Below are positions 8,530 to 16,369 of a DNA stretch of 64,000 nucleotides, piece after piece. A program made the translations under genes and the position numbers. The DNA is from Rhizobium sp. BK196 (GTDB lineage: Bacteria; Pseudomonadota; Alphaproteobacteria; Rhizobiales; Rhizobiaceae): positions 124,001 through 188,000 of the forward strand of contig NZ_JACHZB010000001.1 of assembly GCF_014193255.1 (NCBI RefSeq), given 5' to 3'. Numbering within the stretch: position 1 is the first letter of the stretch; each line of letters starts with the position of its first letter. Under the pieces are notes generated by a model, which saw only the letters and a program-made list of their open reading frames with translations, ran no database searches and was not told the origin of the DNA.

Positions 8530-9426
8530 ATGATCGATTACCCCGCCCTTCGCGTGCTGCTTGCCGTCGTCCAGACCGGAAGTTTCGAGAAGGCCGCCGC
8601 CGTGCTGAACGTCACGCCGTCGGCCGTCTCGCAGCGCATCAAGCAGCTGGAAGAGCGCCTCGGTGCCGCCCTTGTCGTGCGTGGTACGCCGTGCACGGCA
8701 ACGGAAAAGGGCGACTGGCTCTGCCGCCACATGGAAAATGTCGGCATGCTGGAAAGCGAATTGCTCGAACACCTGCCGGCGCTGAGCGACCGCGACAGCC
8801 CCGAACAGCGCGTCACGCTGCAGATCGCCACCAGCGCCGACAGCCTCGGCACCTGGTTTCTGGAAGCGATGGCGGATTTCTCGAAGGCTTCGAACTACCT
8901 CCTGAACATTTCCGTCGACGATCAGGATTACACGGCCGAGTGGCTGGAACGCGGCCGCGTTATCGCCGCCGTCACCAGCATGGAAAAGCCTGTTGCCGGC
9001 TGCCGCCGCTATTCACTCGGCGCGCTACGCTACCATGCGACCGCAAGCCCCGAATTCATCCGCCGCTATTTCCCTGACGGCGTCACCCCAGAGGCGCTCG
9101 CCCGCGCCCCGTCGCTGACCTTCAACCAGAAGGACCGCCTGCAGGCAGACTGGATCCGCCGCACGCTTTCGACCGACATCAACGTGCCGATCCACTGGCT
9201 GCCGGCCACCCAGGGCTTTATCGATGCGAGCCTGCTCGGCATGGGCTGGGGCATGAACCCGATCCACCTGACCGAAAACCATATCAAAGCCGGCCGCCTC
9301 GTCGAGCTGATCCCCGATACGCCTCTGGATGTTGTGCTTTACTGGCAAATCAGCCGCCTTGCCGCCGACCGGCTTGCGGGGCTGACGCAGAAGGTGACCG
9401 AGGTGGCGAGGCGGTTGCTGGTGTGA
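8530..9426 (+). CDS. argP: ArgP/LysG-type LysR regulator of amino-acid export
   Basis: A 298-residue LysR protein. The start MIDYPALRVLLAVVQTGSFE and the helix-turn-helix with VTPSAVSQRIKQLEERLGA are characteristic of ArgP (IciA)/LysG, which sense lysine and arginine and activate argO or lysE. The C-terminal domain is full length. It is divergent from the argO-lysE-dapA-like run, the same arrangement as lysG-lysE in Corynebacterium. Confidence 0.92.
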   Translation: MIDYPALRVLLAVVQTGSFEKAAAVLNVTPSAVSQRIKQLEERLGAALVVRGTPCTATEKGDWLCRHMENVGMLESELLEHLPALSDRDSPEQRVTLQIATSADSLGTWFLEAMADFSKASNYLLNISVDDQDYTAEWLERGRVIAAVTSMEKPVAGCRRYSLGALRYHATASPEFIRRYFPDGVTPEALARAPSLTFNQKDRLQADWIRRTLSTDINVPIHWLPATQGFIDASLLGMGWGMNPIHLTENHIKAGRLVELIPDTPLDVVLYWQISRLAADRLAGLTQKVTEVARRLLV

Positions 9427-9492
9427 GGGTGACGTCGGGGATATAAGCGGCGTCTGCTTTGCGCCACAAGCGACTGCGAAAGGGCTGCCGAC

Positions 9493-9912
9493 TTGAAGCT
9501 GGTAAAGGTATCACGTCAAGCTGAATGGGAAGCCTATCATCGGATTCGACGGCATGTGCTGTTTGATCTGCGCGGATTGTCTGGGTACGACGATCGACAT
9601 CCTGATGACCGAAAGCCCGAGCATCTTCCTTTGATTTTTGTCGATGGAAGCGAGCCCGTCGGTGCCGTCCGTCTTGATTTCATGGGGGACGGGAATGGCG
9701 TGGTTCGCACGGTCGCAATTGTCGCGGAGCGACAGCGGCAAGGTATCGGCCGAGCCATGATGACCGCCGTGGAGACGCTCGCCATGGCACGGGAGGTAAT
9801 TAGATTAGAAGCCCACGCAGCACCCGATGCAGTGGGTTTTTACTATAAAATTGGCTGGGAAATGGTCGATGCCCATCGGCCTGATCCTCTTATGGCAAAG
9901 TTTTTGAGATGA
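9493..9912 (+). CDS. GNAT-family N-acetyltransferase
   Basis: A 139-residue acetyl-CoA-dependent acyltransferase. The acetyl-CoA loop is VAERQRQGIGRAMM near residues 77-90, preceded by the beta-bulge strand VVRTVAIV and followed by HAAPDAVGFYYKIGWEM, the usual motif B. The start is a TTG with GAAAGGG about 8 bases upstream; no ATG fits. Its TGA overlaps the ATG at 9909 of the phosphoesterase frame, so the two are probably coexpressed. The substrate is unknown. Confidence 0.85.
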   Translation: MKLVKVSRQAEWEAYHRIRRHVLFDLRGLSGYDDRHPDDRKPEHLPLIFVDGSEPVGAVRLDFMGDGNGVVRTVAIVAERQRQGIGRAMMTAVETLAMAREVIRLEAHAAPDAVGFYYKIGWEMVDAHRPDPLMAKFLR

Positions 9913-9944
9913 CCGCAAAACCGAGAGCCAGAACGGAGCCATCG

Positions 9945-10739
9945 ATGACCGCGAACGCTTGTCTGCACACATTCGCAATCGGCGATGTCCATGGGCGTGC
10001 CGACCTGCTGGAGGTGATGCTGTCAGGCATTGCAGGCAAGGCGGGCGACGAGAGGATCGATTACCGGATCGTCTTCCTCGGCGACATCATGGACCGTGGG
10101 CCGGAGAGCCGCAAAGCGATGGATCTCGTGATCCGGACGCTGCGCGAAAAACCGGGCTCGAAGCTGATACGCGGCAACCACGACGCCCTCCCCCTTCATA
10201 TCCTCGACGAGACGGACCCGGCCGTTCAGGCAGATCTCGTCAACCACTGGCGGGACCTCGGAGGCAGCGAGACAATGCTCTCCTACGGCCTGCCCTTTGG
10301 GGCAGCCATCACCGCAGACGAGATCCGCAGCAGGTTTGGAGACGAGCGCCTGCAATGCCTGCGCGCGGCCGAGCGCTATGTCGAACTCGACCACCACATC
10401 CTCGTCCATGCCGGCCTGAAACCAGGCATCCCCTTGGCCGAGCAGGATGCGCATACGCTGATGTGGATTCGCGGCGAGTTCCTGAACGCCAGCGCCTCAT
10501 TCGGCAAGATCGTCGTCCATGGGCACACGATCACCGCAAGCGAACGCGTCGAAATCTTCCCGAACCGGATTGCCATCGATACCGGCGCCTTCGCGACGAA
10601 TATCCTGTCTGCGCTTCACATCAGCCCATCCGGCGATGTCGCGGTGCTGCAGGCAACGCAAATCCTCCCCGGCCCCTGCCGTTTTCAGCAAGGCAGGCCC
10701 CTCAGCCGGTCTCATAACGATGCTGACATGCTTTTCTAG
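9945..10739 (+). CDS. PPP-type metallophosphoesterase
   Basis: A 264-residue protein (276 if the ATG at 9909 is used) with all metal-binding blocks of the serine/threonine phosphatase/ApaH-type fold: GDVHGR, GDIMDRGPES, RGNHD, LVHAGL and VHGHT. Members act on phosphoproteins or on dinucleoside polyphosphates. The 9945 start has GGAG 6 bases upstream and places GDVHGR near residue 12 as usual. The earlier ATG overlaps the acetyltransferase stop and would give translational coupling. Confidence 0.88.
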   Translation: MTANACLHTFAIGDVHGRADLLEVMLSGIAGKAGDERIDYRIVFLGDIMDRGPESRKAMDLVIRTLREKPGSKLIRGNHDALPLHILDETDPAVQADLVNHWRDLGGSETMLSYGLPFGAAITADEIRSRFGDERLQCLRAAERYVELDHHILVHAGLKPGIPLAEQDAHTLMWIRGEFLNASASFGKIVVHGHTITASERVEIFPNRIAIDTGAFATNILSALHISPSGDVAVLQATQILPGPCRFQQGRPLSRSHNDADMLF

Positions 10740-10774
10740 GATTGGGCAGAGCGACGAAGACGGGCGGAACGGGA

Positions 10775-11674
10775 TCAATTCGGCTCTCGCCTGAACGGCA
10801 CCAGATTGGACGGCGAGCCCGTCCCGCGATCCGGACCGCTATGCTCGCCCGGTTCCGCGCGCCAATCCGCCAGCCTGTGCGGGCTCGCCGACATCTGGTC
10901 ACTGAAATAGCGCGTCGGCGTCGTTCCGAGCATGCGGCGGAACATGGCGATGAAGGCGCTGACGCTTTCATAGCCGAGATCGCCGGCAATGACGGTCACG
11001 AGCTGCCCCGCAGCCAGGCGCTGCAGGGCGACGCCAATATGCAGCTGCTGGCGCCAGCGCACGAAGGACATGCCCGTTTCCCGCTGGAACAGGCGGCTGA
11101 GCGTCCGGTTGCTTGCGCCGACCCGCGCACCCCATTCGTCTATGGTGAACCGCAGGCCCGGCTCGGCGACCATCGCCTCAGTCAGCCGCTGCAGCCTGCG
11201 ATCGGCGGGCATCGGCAAATGGATCGGTTCGAGCGGTGCTGCGCGCAGCTCATCGAGGAGAACGCCCACGAGACGATGCAGCCGTTCGGGCTCCATCTCG
11301 GGGCTATCCGGCCGCGGCTCCAGGCGAAAAATCAGCTCGCGCAGGAAAGGCTGGACGAAGAGAATGCCGCATTCGTCCTTCAGGCCACCGGTCAGTTTCG
11401 CGTCGACATAGAGATTGCCGATCTTGATATGGCCGGCCATCCGACCGCTATGGGGGACGCCGCCCGGTATCCACAGGGCGCAATTCGGCGGCACCGTCCA
11501 GACACCGCCGGCTGCCCTCATCGTCAGCACGCCGCCCATCACATAAAGCAACTGGGCCTTGCGGTGCCGATGCGGTTCGGATTCGCCGACGAAATTCGCC
11601 TCGGTGATGAAACTGAAGGCTGGGCGCGAGACCTCGTCGATCGCAGACGGATCAAATGTCCCTGGAATATCCAT
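10775..11674 (-). CDS. AraC-family transcriptional regulator with cupin sensor
   Basis: A 299-residue regulator. The N-terminal half holds a cupin-like sensor (HRHRKAQLLYVMGGVLTM near residues 34-51), and the C-terminal half holds two helix-turn-helix units (WGARVGASNRTLSRLFQRET and VIAGDLGYESVSAFIAMFRR, residues about 180-270). It resembles the group that often regulates MFS efflux or isoprenoid-type genes. No clear target lies next to it: the phosphoesterase converges on it, and the next genes are on the same strand. Confidence 0.9.
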   Translation of the reverse strand: MDIPGTFDPSAIDEVSRPAFSFITEANFVGESEPHRHRKAQLLYVMGGVLTMRAAGGVWTVPPNCALWIPGGVPHSGRMAGHIKIGNLYVDAKLTGGLKDECGILFVQPFLRELIFRLEPRPDSPEMEPERLHRLVGVLLDELRAAPLEPIHLPMPADRRLQRLTEAMVAEPGLRFTIDEWGARVGASNRTLSRLFQRETGMSFVRWRQQLHIGVALQRLAAGQLVTVIAGDLGYESVSAFIAMFRRMLGTTPTRYFSDQMSASPHRLADWRAEPGEHSGPDRGTGSPSNLVPFRREPN

Positions 11675-11719
11675 TGCCGGTCCTCACGGGTAAGTCTCAT
11701 CTATCACTGAAGCCGGAGA

Positions 11720-12115
11720 TCAGAGCAACCACGCGTCATCCCTGCTGCCGAGCAGGCTCCGCCCCTTGCGCTCCGCCTCTTCCTCGTTTGCCGCAAAGAC
11801 GATTGCAAAACCGAAGGCCTTTCCGGCCGTGACAGCCGCAATCTTGATCGCGGCCGATATCGGCCTGCCGCCGTCGATGACGATCATGCCCCGGCAATAG
11901 GCCCTCATCCGGTCCTTGATCTTCTTGAAAAACAGCGCCCGCTCCTTGCGCTCCTCCTGCGTCTCGTCCTCGTGATCGTCAGGCGCGTGATCCGTGACCA
12001 GCACGAAAGGCCGCCTCTCCTCCAAAAGGGCCTCGATCTGGTCGTTGATGGAGGTTTCTGCATCGGCATCGGTGCGGATGAAGACGACAGGCAGGCGGGA
12101 ACGATCGAGAAGCAT
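11720..12115 (-). CDS. conserved hypothetical protein, 131 aa
   Basis: Not recognised. A soluble acidic protein, start chosen at MLLDRSRLPVVFIRTDAD, although the frame opens further upstream to 12217. It has a Rossmann-like alternation (VVFIRTD, FVLVTD, GMIVIDGG, FGFAIVFA) and a charged helix rich in Glu and Lys near residues 50-70 (DDHEDETQEERKERALFFKK). No signal peptide or metal motif is seen. It lies between the AraC and LysR genes on the same strand, 110 bp below the LysR stop, with weak ribosome-site support. Confidence 0.6.
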   Translation of the reverse strand: MLLDRSRLPVVFIRTDADAETSINDQIEALLEERRPFVLVTDHAPDDHEDETQEERKERALFFKKIKDRMRAYCRGMIVIDGGRPISAAIKIAAVTAGKAFGFAIVFAANEEEAERKGRSLLGSRDDAWLL

Positions 12116-12225
12116 GGGGCAGCGGCCTTTCGAAATGGAAGCAAGTGAGGAGAGACTAGCATTCCGCGCAGGCGCCGGATTTCGCGAAGCTGCCAACAAA
12201 TGCCTGATATCGGCCAAGTTTTGCG

Positions 12226-13125
12226 TCAGTTCATTGACTTGAAGGTCTCAAAGATCAGCGCTCTCAGCCAGCGATGAACGGGATCAACATCCATCCGCGG
12301 ATGCCACGCCTGGACGATGTCGAAACCCGACACGGCGACCGGCAGCTCGAAGGTCCTGATCTGGCTTGTTGCGGCGGATTGGCGATAGGAATTCGGGATC
12401 GCGCCGATCAGATCGGATGCCGCCGCAACCGCGATGACAGCTGGAAAGCTTGGCACGATCAGTCTGACATCGCGGCAGACGCCGAGTTCGGCGAGCGCCC
12501 TGTCGACCGGACCGGTAAAATCCGCGTGCGGTGAGAAGAGCACATGGCCCCAGGCGGTATAGTTCTCGACGGTGATCTCATCCGCATCGAAAATAGGGTG
12601 TCCTGCCCTTGCGAGACCCACATACCGGTCTGCGAAAAGCGTCTGGCAACGCAGTTCCCCGCTTTCAGTCGGCAGGACGCCGATATCCAGATCCACGGCC
12701 GCGTCTCTCAAGGATTGAACGTCCTTGTCCGATCGCGGCGCAAACCGAAGCCTTATCCCTGGCGCGGCGTTCGCCACGGCAGCGCTCAGGCCCGCGGCAA
12801 AGATAAGCACAAACGCCTCATTGGCACGGATGGTGAAATCGCGGCGCACCTCACGGATTTCCACTGATGACGGCGGACTGAGCACCGTTTCCACAGCGTC
12901 TTTCAACGAATGCACGTCTTCGGCAATCGCCAGGGCATGGGGCGTTGCCACCATGCCGCGCCCGGCCGGCACGAGGATCGGATCGCCGAGCGCAGCCCTC
13001 AACCGTGACAGCGTCCGGCTCATGGCTGATGTACTGAGGCCAAGCCGGCGCGCCGCAACCGACACGCTTCTCTCGCGCAGCAGCGCATCCAGGGCCACCA
13101 GGAGATTGAGGTCGAGGTCGGACAT
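12226..13125 (-). CDS. LysR-family regulator, NodD/LinR-like
   Basis: A 299-residue LysR protein opening MSDLDLNLLVALDALLRERS with an RRLGLSTSAMSRTLSRLR recognition helix, the form typical of the NodD/NahR/LinR branch. The substrate-binding domain is complete. It is divergent from the DHA2-type exporter at 13245, 119 bp apart, and is therefore the likely regulator of that pump. A 10-bp perfect palindrome and a wider inverted repeat lie between them. Confidence 0.92.
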   Translation of the reverse strand: MSDLDLNLLVALDALLRERSVSVAARRLGLSTSAMSRTLSRLRAALGDPILVPAGRGMVATPHALAIAEDVHSLKDAVETVLSPPSSVEIREVRRDFTIRANEAFVLIFAAGLSAAVANAAPGIRLRFAPRSDKDVQSLRDAAVDLDIGVLPTESGELRCQTLFADRYVGLARAGHPIFDADEITVENYTAWGHVLFSPHADFTGPVDRALAELGVCRDVRLIVPSFPAVIAVAAASDLIGAIPNSYRQSAATSQIRTFELPVAVSGFDIVQAWHPRMDVDPVHRWLRALIFETFKSMN

Positions 13126-13155
13126 CGCTCCATTTATTCAGGTATGGCGTTTCAT

Positions 13156-13179
13156 GCAACAGCTGTTTGATTTTGTTGC
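13156..13179. promoter_or_regulatory. possible LysR operator upstream of the MFS exporter
   Basis: GCAACA-N12-TGTTGC inverted repeat which also contains the perfect palindrome AACAGCTGTT at 13158-13167. It is centred in the divergent interval between the LysR gene and the exporter, where such a regulator normally binds. Confidence 0.4.
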
Positions 13180-13244
13180 GTCTGGCGCTCGCAGTCATCA
13201 AGGCCTAACTAGTCGGCCATCCGATAACGATTGGGAGTCTCTCA

Positions 13245-14639
13245 ATGTCCCTCGCCTCAACCGCACCGATTTCTCAGGATGGCCCAGCATCGCCTCGGCA
13301 GTACATGGCCATCGCACTTATACTTCTCTCAGCTGTTCTCGTCGTTCTTGATGGAGCCATTGCCAACGTCGCCTTGCCGTCGATCGCGCTCTCGCTGCAC
13401 GTGGAAGCGGGCAGCACCGTGTGGGTCGTGTCAGCCTATCAGCTGGCCGTGCTGGTTGCCCTTCTTCCCTGCGGCGCGCTCGGGGAAATCTATGGCGCGC
13501 GCCGGGTCTTCCTGATCGGTGTCGCGCTGTTTACCGCCGCTTCGGCTGCCTGCGCCTTCGCGGGCGACCTCTCCCTACTGATCCTTGCCCGTTTCGCGCA
13601 GGGCCTCGGCGCGGGCGCGATCATGGCGCTCGCCATGATGAACCTGCGCTCGGCCCTGCCGCAGCACATGCTGGGTCCGATCATCGGCGTCAACGCCATG
13701 GTCATCGCGATTTCTTCCGCTGCCGGTCCGGGCATTGCCGGCGCCATCCTGTCCGTCACGACCTGGCCCTGGCTCTTTGCGGTCAATATACCGCTCGGCA
13801 TCGTCGTGCTGCTCAGCGGAGGTCTTTTGGAGAAGATGCGGGGCACGAAGCGAAAGCTGAACGCCAAGGCTTTGCTCGCCAACACGTCGATGTTCATCCT
13901 CTTCTTCTGCGGCACCGACCGGATAGCGACTGCGCCGGCAAGCGGCGCGGTGCTCATTGCCGCCTCGATCGCCTGCCTTGTCCTCCTGCTTCGCCTGGAG
14001 CGCAACAGCGACGCCCCGATCATTCCGACGGATCTCCTGGCGGCACCTGCATTCCGCGTGGCGGTCATCGCCTCGGTATCCTGCTTCTGCGGCCAGATGC
14101 TGAGCTACATCGCGCTCCCCTTTTATCTCCAGCGGACGTTGCACATGGCTCCGGTTCTGGCCGGTCTCTACATGATGCCCTGGCCGGTTGCGACCGCGAT
14201 CATCGCGCCATTTTCGGGACGTCTGGCAAACCGCGTCAAGACCGCATGGCTTTGCGCGGCAGGCGGCGCGCTGCTTTCTGTCGGCCTGCTTGTGGCAGTT
14301 CTCGGCCCGCCCGATCCGAGAGGCATCGCGTTTCTGGTCGGCACTGTCATCGCCGGCCTGGGTTTCGGCCTGTTCCAGACGCCGAACAACCGCATTCTGC
14401 TTCTCTCGGCGCCGAAAGCCAGAAGCGGCGCGGCAGGTGCCATGCAGGGCACCGCACGGCTTCTCGGCCAGACGCTCGGCGGAATCTCCATGTCGCTCAT
14501 CTTCGCGACATTGCCGCAATCTGCCGCGCTGGAATTTGCGGTCGTCCTGTCGGCCGGCTGTGCGGCAATTGCGAGCCTGGTCAGCCTGAGCCGCGCCCGC
14601 TACGAACTGGCAGGACAACAGGGAGAGAGAGGACGATGA
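13245..14639 (+). CDS. DHA2-type MFS drug exporter (EmrB/QacA-like)
   Basis: A 464-residue inner-membrane proton antiporter with 12 to 14 predicted spans. LDGAIANVALPSIALSL near residues 33-50 is the family's TM1 motif, and GALGEIYGARRVFLIG near 78-93 is the loop 2-3 motif A equivalent. QTPNNRILLLSAP near 375 matches the later conserved block. GGGAG lies before the start. It probably exports a toxic organic compound under control of the divergent LysR gene. An ATG overlapping its stop opens what may be a truncated second gene. Confidence 0.92.
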   Translation: MSLASTAPISQDGPASPRQYMAIALILLSAVLVVLDGAIANVALPSIALSLHVEAGSTVWVVSAYQLAVLVALLPCGALGEIYGARRVFLIGVALFTAASAACAFAGDLSLLILARFAQGLGAGAIMALAMMNLRSALPQHMLGPIIGVNAMVIAISSAAGPGIAGAILSVTTWPWLFAVNIPLGIVVLLSGGLLEKMRGTKRKLNAKALLANTSMFILFFCGTDRIATAPASGAVLIAASIACLVLLLRLERNSDAPIIPTDLLAAPAFRVAVIASVSCFCGQMLSYIALPFYLQRTLHMAPVLAGLYMMPWPVATAIIAPFSGRLANRVKTAWLCAAGGALLSVGLLVAVLGPPDPRGIAFLVGTVIAGLGFGLFQTPNNRILLLSAPKARSGAAGAMQGTARLLGQTLGGISMSLIFATLPQSAALEFAVVLSAGCAAIASLVSLSRARYELAGQQGERGR

Positions 14640-14677
14640 GTATCCTGTCCCGGCGCCAAAGCATCCGTTCGTTCCCT
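14636..14677 (+). pseudogene. possible 5' remnant of a nitroreductase-like gene
   Basis: The ATGA overlapping the exporter's stop codon opens a frame reading MSILSRRQSIRSFPVR, which resembles the FMN-binding N terminus of nitroreductases (SRRSIRxF). After about 14 codons the frame runs into the converging LysR gene and loses any resemblance. The overlap arrangement suggests an original exporter-nitroreductase operon cut short. The match is short and could be chance. Confidence 0.3.
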
Positions 14678-14678
14678 G

Positions 14679-15644
14679 TTAGAACGACCCCGCAGGACCC
14701 TCAACCTCACACGCCGACAGCAGCATTCCGAACAACCAGCTCAGCCCGGCATCCAGCATTGCGGCCCGCGGGGCGACGGCGCTCAGCCGGAAACGCGGCA
14801 ACGGCAGAGGAGCATCGACCGTCACCAGGCCAAAGCGCGGCGCGTAGAGTGCGGCGAAGCGCCGGGGAACGGCAACCAGCAAGTCGCTCTCGCCGGCGAT
14901 GGCGAGCGCGAACATGAAGTTCGGCACCGTCAGCGCCATCCGCCTGTTTAAGCCCCGCTGTTCAAGCGCCGTGTCGACGAAACCGTGCGGATCACCCCCA
15001 AGTGACACGACCAGATGCCGCATTCCGATATAGCGATCGAGCGTCGGTTCCTGCGCGAAGGCATGGCCGGCGCGCATGGCGATGACGAAATCCTCTTCGT
15101 AGAGCGTCAAACTATGAAAGCGCGCCGGGATGTCACCGGAAGGCACAATCGCAATATCCATGGCGCGGGCTTCGAGATCGGCAAAGGCGTTGCGCCACGC
15201 CCGCGCCAGCGCGCTTTCGCCCTGCTCCGGCAGCAGCTGGCGTATGCTGATATCGATCCCAGGCGCCGACTTTTCCAATCCGGAGAGCAGCGCGGACAGG
15301 AAGACCGCGGAAACGCCGTCCGGCGCACCGAGCGTGAAACGGCGGCTCGACCGTGCCGGATCGAAGGGCTCGGCCGTCGAAATCACGCTTCGCACCCTGG
15401 CAAGGATTTCGGCAACCGGCGCTGACAGTTCCATCGCCCGGGCCGTCGCCACCACGCCCCTCGGTGTCCTCACGAACAGCGGATCGTTGAGCATGCGCCG
15501 CAGGCGGCCGAGCCCGTGGCTGACGGCAGATGGCGAGATATTCAGCCGGTCGGCGGCGCGGCCGACATGGCCCTCCTCGATGACGGCTTCGAAAAGCACG
15601 AGGAGATTGAGATCGGCGCGTGAAAGATCAGTTTCATTCAGCAT
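14679..15644 (-). CDS. LysR-family regulator
   Basis: A 321-residue LysR protein (LSRADLNLLVLFEAVIEEGH then DRLNISPSAVSHGLGRLRRM), again of the NodD/LinR-like branch. Its stop lies 40 bp from the end of the converging exporter gene. It is divergent from the NTF2-like gene at 15751. A 17-bp inverted repeat covers its own start codon, which would fit autorepression. C-terminal sensing domain complete; effector unknown. Confidence 0.9.
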   Translation of the reverse strand: MLNETDLSRADLNLLVLFEAVIEEGHVGRAADRLNISPSAVSHGLGRLRRMLNDPLFVRTPRGVVATARAMELSAPVAEILARVRSVISTAEPFDPARSSRRFTLGAPDGVSAVFLSALLSGLEKSAPGIDISIRQLLPEQGESALARAWRNAFADLEARAMDIAIVPSGDIPARFHSLTLYEEDFVIAMRAGHAFAQEPTLDRYIGMRHLVVSLGGDPHGFVDTALEQRGLNRRMALTVPNFMFALAIAGESDLLVAVPRRFAALYAPRFGLVTVDAPLPLPRFRLSAVAPRAAMLDAGLSWLFGMLLSACEVEGPAGSF

Positions 15645-15653
15645 ATCGCTGAA
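15637..15653. promoter_or_regulatory. inverted repeat over the LysR start codon
   Basis: TTCAGC-ATATC-GCTGAA, perfect 6-bp arms, spanning the ATG of the LysR gene. A second repeat with 7-bp arms (GCCTCAG/CTGAGGC, 15666-15698) lies in the leader of the divergent NTF2-like gene. Both are candidates for autoregulation or for control of the divergent promoter. Confidence 0.4.
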
Positions 15654-15750
15654 ATCATATCATTAGCCTCAGCATCAGCAAACTGGCATGTCTGAGGCAC
15701 GGGGCGTCGCAGCCGCGTTTTCGAACTCCAGCCTTGCAGAGGAGCATGCC

Positions 15751-16269
15751 ATGTCACCGTCTCGCCGATCCCTTCTCGTCGCCGGCCCGGCCGGTCTTGC
15801 CTCCCTCGCCGCCGGCGCAGCCAGCAGCCGGGCATCTATGCAGGCGGCCGATCTCGCCCTGATCTCGGAGGAAGCCAATGCCGCGCTGATGCGGGGCGAG
15901 GTCGCCACCTACCGGGCGCTGGTGCCGCGCACCGAGAATTTCACCCTGATGTCACCTTTCGGTGGCCCGCCCTCGCGCGAGGCAGACATTACCGAGAAGA
16001 CCTGGGATGGCATGAGCCGCTTCTTCAGGAACGGGACGCTGAAACAGGAGCTTATCCAGACCTATGCCGGCACCGACATGATCGTGCTCGTCACCGTCGA
16101 GCGCGCCAATGTCGAAGTCGGCGGGCTGCCGGCACAGGATTGGGCGCTGCGTGTCACGCTCGTCTACCAGCGCGAGGGCGGAGAGTGGCGGCTTGCGCAC
16201 CGCCACGCCGATCCACTGCGCCATGCCATTACGTTGCAGCAGGCGGCGGCATTGGGCCGCGGGGCATAG
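15751..16269 (+). CDS. exported NTF2-like / DUF4440-type protein
   Basis: A 172-residue protein starting MSPSRRSLLVAGPAGLASLA, a twin-arginine-like signal followed by an Ala-rich hydrophobic core. The body has an N-terminal helix pair, then strands ending WALRVTLVYQREGGEWRLAHRHADP, which is the signature end of SnoaL/DUF4440 NTF2-like folds. GAGGA lies before 15751, favouring this start over an upstream ATG at 15688. The divergent LysR gene is the probable regulator. Function unknown; such folds bind or isomerise small molecules. Confidence 0.75.
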   Translation: MSPSRRSLLVAGPAGLASLAAGAASSRASMQAADLALISEEANAALMRGEVATYRALVPRTENFTLMSPFGGPPSREADITEKTWDGMSRFFRNGTLKQELIQTYAGTDMIVLVTVERANVEVGGLPAQDWALRVTLVYQREGGEWRLAHRHADPLRHAITLQQAAALGRGA

Positions 16270-16279
16270 GAGAGCGATC

Positions 16280-16328
16280 CCCCAACCTCCTCATTCCTGT
16301 GCTTGTCACAGGAATGAGGAGGTTGGGG
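16280..16328. repeat. perfect 22-bp palindromic element between converging genes
   Basis: Two perfectly complementary 22-base arms separated by the 5-base loop CTTGT, lying between the converging NTF2-like and hydrolase genes. The inner sequence TTCCTGTGCTTGTCACAGGAA is reminiscent of palindromes scattered in rhizobial intergenic DNA. There is no U-tract, but the hairpin could stop transcription from both sides. Confidence 0.75.
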
Positions 16329-16369
16329 CGGGCCGCGCCACCAGCCCTGCCTGCCCGCCGCCTCCAGAA

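Noticed and set aside
13421-14917. 498-aa open frame inside the MFS exporter gene
   Set aside because: It is in another frame of a clear 12-14 span transporter and is Arg/Pro-rich, a shadow of high-GC coding. Only its segment from 14636 is kept, as a possible nitroreductase stub.
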